Positions 56,050-64,000 of a stretch of DNA of 64,000 bases are shown piece after piece. How positions within the stretch are numbered: the first letter of the stretch is position 1; every line of letters starts with the position of its first letter. The DNA is from Globisporangium splendens. Lineage: Eukaryota > Oomycota > Peronosporomycetes > Pythiales > Pythiaceae. Where the stretch lies: positions 1,054,001 to 1,118,000 of the forward strand of contig VFIW01000003.1 in assembly GCA_006386115.1 (NCBI GenBank). Direction: 5' to 3'. The notes under the pieces are model-generated. The model saw nothing but the letters and a program-made list of their open reading frames with translations. It did no database searches and was not told the origin of the DNA. Made by a program: the position numbers and the translations under genes.

Positions 56050-57749
56050 CTAAGAAACTTGGTTTGATCCACGGCAGTGGGGCATGAGCGACTTTCCCTG
56101 CATCCATGCTGCACAAACGCTCCAACAACAAGCGGACTGTCTCTTTCGGGAATCGATGTAAACCCATGCGGCCACACATTGTAGAAAGGACTCGATGTTG
56201 GTACTCAGAGATCGAGAAAAGCCTGTAGCAATGGTGGCTACCCCCACTGCAGCAAGTCCCACCACGGCAATGCTATCGTGTTTGTCACCAAGAGCAAGTC
56301 GTACTCCTTCCATGAGATTGGGATGTCTTGGTGCGATGCAGCAACTTCCTCCGGGATGAAAAAGGGACGCTCCGTGGCTTTGGATTGGTAAATGCCGATC
56401 GCTTTGCCGCCTCCCCACCATCGCAGGCGAAGTAGCACGAGTGGATCGTCATGTCCATCAAGTAGATCATTGACTCACTGCCATCATTGCGTCTATTCAG
56501 TTGGACGATTTCGGTCGGGCTCACGCGACGTGGGCGATTGATGGCTTGAGGGAGGAATGTCGGCGACACCTGCATTTTCTTGATGCTTATCCCCCTCAAC
56601 GTTTGGACTGCGTCAGCAACAACCAATCTCGCAAACATCAAAGCCGAGACCATACTCGTACTGCTGGTTTGAGACCCCGTTTAGTCGTGCTCGCGCCAAA
56701 AACTTCATTCCAACTCACCACAAACGCACTCACGGGCTACAACGTGCCTGTAGCGTACGAGACCCACGTCATAGGCAAAAAGAACATCTCGATGCGTCGG
56801 ATGAGCTTGGCCATGTGGAGAACGCGAAGAACGCACCACGTGGCGAATAGCAGAAGGCCGAGCAATTTCCTGATGCAGATGAAGGGGTCGAACAGTTCTG
56901 AACGCGAGCGATCAGCACCACGTCAATGTGTTTTCTGCCTTCAAAGGAGATCGCAGGCGCACTATGATCATCGTGACTTTCTAGCAGCAGCAAATCGATG
57001 CTCAACCCGCTGTGTTGATCTTGCAGCGAACGAATTCGCTTCCGTGCATGCTGAAAGACATGTCCAATGCCCTCGCAGAGGCTTCTCATCGTTGATGCAC
57101 GACAAATGTTTGGCGCAAAGTGCGTCCAGAAATGGCACAAGCATACGGTCGGACAGGATTCGGGGCACTAAATTGGAACGTCTGAGCACGCAGCGTGGCC
57201 GCATCGTAATACAGCGCTTGGTTGGTTCGTACCATGTCCTTCTGGAAGAAATACGGAAGAATGAAATGGTGCAATCGGTCGATAAACTTGTTTCGCGTGA
57301 GTGACATTCTCAACAAGAGCATCCAGCATGCCAAAGATCGTCGCCAGGTCCAGAGACTCTCGCTTGGAACGATACAGCAAACATGGTGACCATTTCTGTA
57401 TCTTGAAAAACTCTGCAAAGGATCGCATGGATATGGACGTGGTGTCAAACTTGTACGTCCACGGGTTCAGCGCTCCATCTCCTGTCTTGTTCCGCAATAT
57501 GTGGACAACTGGGTAAGCAATCGGTCCAAAAGACGTGGCTTGGCTCGTTTCGAGCCTTGGGTACTGATTTTCCCGAACAGCCACACCCGTGCACAGCACG
57601 TCTGAGAGCAAGAGCGCGTAGGAAATAATGGAAATGAGACATCTCGACCACACGAATGGTACGTCGCGCTCAATTTCCCCTCTGTGCTGCAAGCGACGCT
57701 TACGAAGAAGCTTTGCGAGTTTGGAGCTGTCTGCCGGCACATCGCGCAT
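56050..57749 (-). pseudogene. Decayed, internally deleted copy of the polytopic membrane protein gene at 58047-60714
   Basis: Minus-strand translation shows the same blocks as the neighbouring gene in the same order but in changing frames: IERDVPFVWSRCLISIISYALLLSD and YKFDTTSISMRSFAEFFKI (57.35-57.65 kb); DRLHHFILPYFFQKDMVRTN after a frameshift near 57.3 kb; ISFEGRKHIDVVLIARVQNC (56.9 kb); AFVVSWNEVF with an in-frame TAG where the neighbour has Trp (about 56.74 kb); and SESMIYLMDM with GIYQSKATERP (56.35-56.5 kb). Most of the central multi-helix region is missing. At least two frameshifts, one nonsense codon and a large deletion make it a pseudogene. It lies head-to-tail with the parent-like gene, so it arose by tandem duplication. 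Confidence 0.82.
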
Positions 57750-58046
57750 TGTTTACCACCGATGGAGGAATGCTGGCAGTCTGGGCTCGTCTTCCGTGCA
57801 GTGGACCAGTTGCTGCTTGCAGACTTCGTGCATTTAGCTCCGAAACTTACGTCGACCAGTTCGATCGAACTGGCACAAGCGGATTTCTCTGCTGCCTTTT
57901 TGCGCGTCATCTTGAGCTTGCTTTACTCGGCGAGACGTCAACCGAGAAGACCGATCAACACTTGTGCTCACGCAATAACCGTGTTTCTCGAAATGTGATC
58001 GCTAGGACGGTTGCCACTGACAACCAAGGCTGGAAAGCATGAAGCT

Positions 58047-60714
58047 TCAGCCGGTCTGACAATTCATACGCGTCGTCTTATCTCCGTCAAATGCGTATAT
58101 GTTTAAAGCAATCGTCAACACTATCTTCAGAGCTGAACACGAGAGGCGACGGTTCCACGGACCAATTGATTCCCACTCGAGGCTGACGAAGTTCAAATTT
58201 TCGCCTTCCCAGTACGCGGTTGCGACAAGGTTGTGCAGTCGATAGTTGACAACAAGTAAAGTGTTCACTGGGTCTGTTGCACCATGACGTACGAGCGCTT
58301 GTAGGATCAGTAGTAGTTGCTGTGCTTTACACTTGCCCCTTGTGTCAATTAACTCACTTGAATGACTTGTCAACCGCACTGCAACAAGTCCAGCCAGGGT
58401 AAGTCGGTGGTGCTTACGACGAAGAGTAACCTGTAGTTTTCCCACCAAAATCGGGAGTTGCTGTGTGATCTCATAACCCCAAGGGGATAAGAAATACCCG
58501 CTTGGTCGCCTTCGATTTACAGATGCCGATGAATTTCCCTCCACACCAACGCAAGCGTACGAACACAGTTGGGTCGGTCATGACTGCCACGTTCATCAGA
58601 TAGATCATTGACTCCACTTCACGGCAGCGATCATCAAAAACGGCAATGTCTTGTTGAGCAAAGCGGCTGGATCTGCTGTTGTGAATCAGACATCCTGGCG
58701 ACACTCGAACTCCGTTGGGGCGTTTTCTGGCGCACTTCATGTCGACAAATGCCGACGTCGGAATCAATTCGTGCCAAGAGTGACGTTGATCAGAGCGAAG
58801 CCAGTCGGTGGCACTAGTGAAGATAAAAGGGCCATTCCAGCTCACAACAAATGCGTTTGTCGACCAAAGCGTGCCAGCTGAGTACGGGACCAATGTCCTT
58901 TGCCAAAACCAAAGCTCGACGTGCTTTGTGAGCTTCAGGCTGCTTAGAATTCGTAAGCACCACCACACGATGATCATCAGGATGCAAAACACTGCCGAAG
59001 AGGCGATCAGGCATTGCGCATCCAGCACATCTCCGAAAAACAGCAAACCCCAAAAGCTTCGCGAGTTGTCGTACCTCGAGGCTCGGATCAATGCCATGCG
59101 CGAGCTCTGCACAACTTCTGCAATGGAGTCTACGCGCGTGTCGCGAAACGAAATCGATCGAAACTGGGCCATGATAGTCAGACTCGATATAAAGCCGAGG
59201 GTGAACTCTGAAACGCCTGGAATATCGTTCATTGTTGACCACATCCGACCTGTTCGCAATGCAACGAGCGCATGCAGCACAAACACGAGGACCCAAGCGC
59301 TTCGCATCGACACAGCGCTTATTCGGAGAAATACAGTGATATTGAGCGTGAACTTTCCCAGGTACGTGTTGAATGCTTGCGAGACAAGCTGGTACACCAT
59401 TGCCGAGTCCACAAGATGCGCGACGACGTAACAGCAAATCGGAAACAGGTTTCCATAGATCACCACCTGACTGGGGATGAGGAACAATGTCCGCATCCCG
59501 ACGAATGCACGCACAAAGACGCTCTTGTTCGCGAAGCGCGATTCAGCTGACCGTGCATAATAGCACCCAAGAAAGAGCATAGCTAAATGGAGCCATGCGT
59601 ACGCTTGGCCGACGACTCGGAGCGTTGCGACGACGTAGTACCAGCTGACGACGGTTGACGTGAGTGAAGCGCCTTCATATCGAAATTCATTCACTGCGAT
59701 CGTAGAGCAATTGTGTGCACTTGTGGCTCTGCTAACAGCAGAAGATAAGGGAGTGCAATCTTGCACACGGATGATCACAGCAATGTCGAACAATTTCTTT
59801 CCTTGAAGTGACACAGCTGCCTCGCTGAAATCTTCTTCGCTCTCGACGACGAGCATATCCAGCGTCATGTTGCTGAACTGGTCTTGCAAGGATTGCTTCT
59901 GCCTCAAAATATGATCCCAAAGGTGGCCAATATCCTTGCATAACAAATTCGACTCTTGGCAAATAGGGCTGAAGTTTGTCCAAAATTCGCGGCACGCATA
60001 TGGACGAACACGATTCTGCGAGTAAAACTGGAATGCTGGAGACTCAAGCGAGGCACTGTCATAGTAGAGAGCTTGGTTTGTTCGCACGAACCATTTCTTG
60101 AAAAACTGAGGCAGAATGAAGTGGTATATTCGATCAACCCACGCACTTCTTGTGCGAAGCGTCAGGTTGTGTGGCATCGCTCCTGGACGACGGCTCGCCA
60201 TGACCTCGACGAGCGAGTCCAGCATGCGAAAGATTGTTGATGCCTCCAATGTTGCCTGAGGACACCGCGCTCGATAGAAAAGACACGAATGCCACGTCCC
60301 CAGCTGGAAAAACTCTGCATACGCGCGCATTGCAACACTAGTCGAGTCAAACTTGTACGCCCACACAGTGCCTGTGCCTACCATTTGCGAGTGTTGAATC
60401 TGAGCCACTGGGTACGCATAGGGACCAAAGAACATGATCCGGTCTGGTTCAAGCTTCGGATATTGGCTTGTCTGAGCGCCCAATCCGGACCGGAGCACAT
60501 CAGAGAGCAGAAGCACATACGAAATAACCGAGACGAAGCACCGGGACCACCAAAACGGGATATCTCGCTCGACCAATCCAGCGCGATTTTCGCGATGTCG
60601 TGCGAGCAGAGACTGAAGTCTAGCGCTACGAGCGCTATCAGCTGTGGCCATAGTGGCCGCAATCGAGGAGCTCGAATGCCATGCCATGTTTTCGGGGATC
60701 GATTTTGCGGACAT
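58047..60714 (-). CDS. Polytopic membrane protein of unknown family, 3' structure uncertain (about 866 aa)
   Basis: The main exon runs from the ATG at 60714 to about 58498 in one frame (739 codons). At least six hydrophobic segments are visible, for example WLHLAMLFLGCYYA, FICCYVVAHLV-like stretches and ILMIIVWWCLRIL, with a long soluble loop between the first and second. No enzyme motif or family is recognised; it looks like an oomycete-specific membrane protein. In this frame the protein stops at 58471. Either a 67-nt GT-AG intron (58431-58497) joins it to a further open frame ending at 58047, or a 1-base insertion near the CCCC at about 58480 has frameshifted it. Similar protein blocks in the neighbouring decayed copies fall inside the proposed intron and favour the frameshift. 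A GTG-led frame extends upstream to 60834. Confidence 0.6.
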
Positions 60715-60929
60715 GTTTTGTTGCAAACTCCATAACAGGCAAGTCCCACAGGCGCAACTGAGACACAAAATTAACGCCACCGTATTTTTAGGATAAACCT
60801 GATCAGCCAAGAGGAGAGTTTGACATAATCTCACCTGACAACAGCTCTTTTAAGCGGATTTCTGTCAGCGGCAGCCCACAGATCACGAAGTAACGAAACT
60901 TACTTGACATTTTTGTCCCGGATGCCGAC

Positions 60930-61610
60930 TTGTAGCTCTCCGAGTACCCCATAAACGGGTATCTGCTCGAGACATCGTTAGACCGATGACAACTTCACAC
61001 TGAATGTGGGATTGCTTCGGGAGCGATTGGACTCAGGCGCATCGAGACGTAGTATGACCAGTCGCAGTCACAATACGATTTTCGCCGTGTTGAGCACGTG
61101 GACTACTGAAATTGGCTCACTAAATGAGCCGTCAACCGAAAAGTCTTGTGTGATTTTTAGTCGATGAATTCGATACTGAGCCCCAGCCTGGATACAAAGG
61201 ACTCGGCCATGCAGCATAGCTAGACTGCAAAGGGGGAATTCTTGAATGTGTGGCTAACGCTCCTGCTTACACACCGAGAGCTCAGCTGCTTCCCCGTGAG
61301 AATCGACGTGAAACCAACCCTCGCAATGTACACGAGCGCACTCCACTCCAGCGACATGCCTTGCAGTACCACGATCATCCCCACACTGAGACCGCTTGCT
61401 ACAGTACTGTGGACGTGTGAATGAAACGCAAACGAACGCGACGAGGCAAAATTCAGAGGTGCACGAGATTGTGACGAAATCGGCTTCGTTTGACGCGAGG
61501 TAGAACAGTTGAGACTCGCAAGCGCAACACTGCAGCATGACGGACGCCGCTTGAGTCAGGAAAAAAGCGAATCGCTGCGCCATCTGATGTACACACGCTC
61601 ACAGAAGGCA
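60930..61610 (-). pseudogene. Possible further relic of a polytopic membrane protein gene
   Basis: Minus-strand frames contain hydrophobic, protein-like stretches (LYLASNEADFVTISCTSEF followed by CLVAFVCVSF; VGMIVVLQGMSLEWSALVYI followed by ARVGFTSILTGK; then IPVYGVLGELQVGIRDKNVK ending at a GTAAGT) that cannot be read in one frame. The LQVxxR block and the GFTSI block have loose counterparts in the two neighbouring copies. This fits a third, more decayed member or the 3' end of a related gene, but the similarity is weak by eye. Confidence 0.3.
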
Positions 61611-63633
61611 CGTTAAACGAGTCCAAGGGAGACGGGCGAGATGGTACTACAGTGCACTTCGTTGCAGTTAACGCACGCAGATGATAGATAATAGATCCAC
61701 CTTCAAGAGATCCGACCGCAGTGTTGCGTGCTCAACGAACGCTCGAGTCCATCGCGCAGCCGCGTCACATGGAAACACTCCATAAAGACAGGGGAGTCGC
61801 CATGCCATACATAGACGTCCGCCGTTGCGGCGCGCGCATTTCGTGAGCAAACCGCGCGCGCATGCCGCATTCATGCACGCTTCAACCTCGCATTCATGTG
61901 CGCCAAGTTGCTTTTTTGCGTCCAAGTCTCGCACAGAAATGCCGGTCGAGTGAACGAATGTCGGTAGACACTCTGCCTACATACATGTCGGCAGAGTCGT
62001 GGAGGATTTGTCTTGCCGTGTTGAGCCCATCCCTGTTTCCTCAACACGTTTGGTGGCTGTTTTTCGTGTTGGGCAAAAAAGGGCAACCTCTTCAAGGGAA
62101 CAAACGCGTGCGGAAGAAAAAGAACCTCCATGAACACGGTCAAACGCGCATCCGGACATCGTATACAATCTGTATAATCTTCACTCCGCACGAGCGAATG
62201 ATTGCTCTCCCTTTCTTCAATTTACCTGCACAGCAGGCTGCATATGCAGACTACCAATTCTCATCTAAATACTCTCAGTTCATGTTCGCTTTATTGCAAC
62301 AATACTGTAGATGCATGATGAGACCATCATGCACCCCTGGCGCATTGAGACACCTGTTTGCAAGGACCTCCATTTTTGATGGCTTCCATCACGTCTTCAA
62401 TGTGAGCAGAAGTGCACGTGCTTTAGCCTACCATGCGTTGCGCCGTAGTGTGCTCCTATACTCAGTTTCAGTGTATCGAAGCTCAGGCTGCGTTTTCAAA
62501 CAGGCGGACTAAATGTCGCAATCAATGTTTGCAAGCACGAACCGCTATATTTGCGAGCGCGGACAACAGCTTGGCATGTGTGGAAGGTGCAATCGGCAAT
62601 AAATACCGTGACTTCAAATCAACTGGTTACGTTTGCCAACTCAATGAAAGTATGCGCGCTCAAGCAGTTAATAGCTTACGAGGGACGACGGCAGAAGTGG
62701 CGGACATTGTCTCCCCCGAAAGGATGTCAGCAATTGCAATCTTGACAGGTGAAACGTTAAAAGTGCTTGATGTGCATTTGTTATCCGTACTATACATAAA
62801 CCCCAATCGGCCAAATCGCGTGCCGCCACACAAACGAGCCACGCAAATGATGCGGCGGACACTCTCCACAAAATTCGCATCGTCCACAGTTGGCTCCCTC
62901 CCTCATCTGGGTGCAAGTTTGAAGCGCATCCTACCGCGCACACACACACACGCACACGCATCAAGATTCCAGGCGAGCGAGCTCACCGGCGGATTCTTAC
63001 TGTGCAAAGTGAAGAGAGTGCCACGCAGTCTGCCTGGGTTGCAGCCCACGCAGAGTCCTGACAGCAGCTTCACGTTGGACCGTTTGCTGACGAAAAAGCT
63101 GAACCACTCTGCTTGTGAAGGTACATGAGATCGGCAATACTGTACCCGCAGTGATGGTTGCAGGCAGAGAGCATCAGGAAAGCAAAGAGAGAGAGAGAGA
63201 GGGGATCAGCGTGTTGCCTCAGTCGATGCGACGTGGGAATGGGATTCGAGGAGTGGCATTGCAGTCCTCCCAGAAACGCGTGGATCCACTTTGGACAAAC
63301 TAGATTTTCTCTTGAATTTTGTATGCGCTCTCATTTGGCTCAACGAAAAGAAACACGGCGAACACAGATGACTCGGCCTTCACTTCACTCTCCGGGAGGG
63401 ATTTGTCGTGTTGCAGCAGCCACCAATTGGCTGCGCTTTGGCGTCGTGACGCCGCCAACACGCCCGAGGTTTTGAGGTTTGAGCGCTTCCCCCAATCTCC
63501 CCAGCCGCTCTCTGTACCGTACATCTGGCTCCCGGCGCGCACAGCCGAGGCAACCTTGGCGGCGCTCCTCCCCGCCCCGCCCAGCCAGACATGCAGTCAG
63601 ACACAGACACGGGAGCGCGGCGCCCACCCTCAG

Positions 63634-63650
63634 CCTCATTCCGCAATTTG
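63634..63650 (+). promoter_or_regulatory. Inr+FPR core promoter of the YrhK-like gene
   Basis: CTCATTCCGCAATTTG matches the oomycete GCTCATTYYNCAWTTT consensus closely and lies about 47 bases before the ATG at 63697. Confidence 0.75.
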
Positions 63651-63696
63651 CATCGCCGCGCGCACACCAAACGCCCAAGACATAAATAGCTGCAAC

Positions 63697-64000
63697 ATGG
63701 TCACTGGTCACCTGTCCCCGCACTACGCCGAGCAGCTCACGCCCGACGTGACCAAGCCCACGACGACGACCGTCATGCACCCGCTCAGCACTGGCATGAA
63801 GGTGTTCAAGATCGCCAAGGTGCTCTCCTACTTCTTCGGCTCGCTGCTCTTCCAGCTCGGCTCGATCTACTTTTACCCCAAGTACTCGATCCTCTGGAAC
63901 GGCAAGGGCGGGCTCTTTGGGAGCTGGGCGTTCGTCATTGGCTGTGTGTTCTTCATGCTCGGCACGAACATGGACTTCATCGACACCATCCGCAACAACA
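63697..64000 (+). CDS. YrhK-domain membrane protein, 5' part (runs off the window)
   Basis: The frame opens at the ATG at 63697 and stays open to the window edge (101 codons). After a Thr/Pro-rich N-terminus comes KVLSYFFGSLLFQLGSIYFY, a helix with the YrhK-type GSxxF pattern, then a short loop (SILWNGKGG) and a second similar helix, WAFVIGCVFFMLGTNMDF. YrhK-like domains are paired-helix membrane modules of unknown function, common in oomycete proteins. The core promoter 47 bases upstream and strong GC3 bias support the start. The 3' end and total length are not visible. Confidence 0.7.
   Translation, partial: MVTGHLSPHYAEQLTPDVTKPTTTTVMHPLSTGMKVFKIAKVLSYFFGSLLFQLGSIYFYPKYSILWNGKGGLFGSWAFVIGCVFFMLGTNMDFIDTIRNN

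Larger units (their letters stand above)
60715..63696. other. Long region without a convincing intact gene
   Basis: Apart from the possible relic at 60.9-61.6 kb, nothing is supported. Open frames up to about 230 codons (61862-62512, 62433-63128) have no recognisable motif and overlap one another. A GA microsatellite lies at about 63186-63201, and the last 200 bp become GC-rich as the next promoter begins. Confidence 0.5.

Noticed and set aside
61862..63128. Two plus-strand frames of about 220-230 codons
   Set aside because: They overlap each other in different frames, have no motif or membrane pattern, and the region lacks the coding codon bias of real genes nearby.

Overview
The window is nuclear DNA of an oomycete (stramenopile). 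The evidence is a tandem pair of cellulose synthases, one with an N-terminal PH domain, a C-terminal WLGC-motif membrane protein, a GIP-like secreted S1 protease, arrays of WLH...EGCT...AMD ankyrin-like repeats, WRKY19-type CxxxxC/CxxH zinc repeats, short (49-108 nt) GT-AG introns, and Inr+FPR-type core promoters. A radial spoke protein gene (RSPH9) that looks intact implies a flagellate, zoospore-forming species. I cannot name the species.

Layout. 1-7 kb: 3' end of one CesA, a 3.2-kb gap, then a complete PH-CesA carrying an unusual Cys-rich insert in the glycosyltransferase domain. 7.2-10.9 kb: a Gemin6-like SMN-complex subunit and an ankyrin-repeat protein with nine consecutive 28-residue units. 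11.1-18.4 kb: a very large hydrolase-like/coiled-coil/IQ-motif gene interrupted by one in-frame TGA and three single-base frameshifts. 18.6-21.5 kb: splicing factor PRPF6 on the minus strand. 22.1-30.3 kb: a near-perfect inverted repeat with two 3,299-bp arms (one mismatch seen) around a 1,573-bp spacer; each arm carries a trypsin-like protease and an acidic Cys-rich protein of unknown function, both read outward. 30.5-33.0 kb: a RasGAP-START protein. 35.3-40.7 kb: a mitochondrial very-long-chain acyl-CoA dehydrogenase and a patatin-domain lipase, both with three exons. 40.8-44.9 kb: a guanylate-binding-protein-type GTPase and RSPH9, divergently arranged. 45.3-51.2 kb: a Dicer-type helicase with a Dicer-dimerisation domain but no RNase III, then the ribosome quality control factor NEMF/Rqc2. 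51.8-60.8 kb: the WLGC membrane protein, a zinc-repeat protein, a decayed copy and a fuller copy of a polytopic membrane protein family. The 3' edge holds the start of a YrhK-like membrane protein.

Genes are mostly independent housekeeping or lineage-specific units rather than one pathway. Loose themes are RNA metabolism (Gemin6, PRPF6, Dicer-type helicase, NEMF), lipid breakdown (acyl-CoA dehydrogenase next to patatin lipase), cell wall synthesis (CesA) and signalling (RasGAP, GBP). Exon boundaries were set by eye from splice signals, reading phase and family similarity. Function calls come from recognised motifs, not from database searches.
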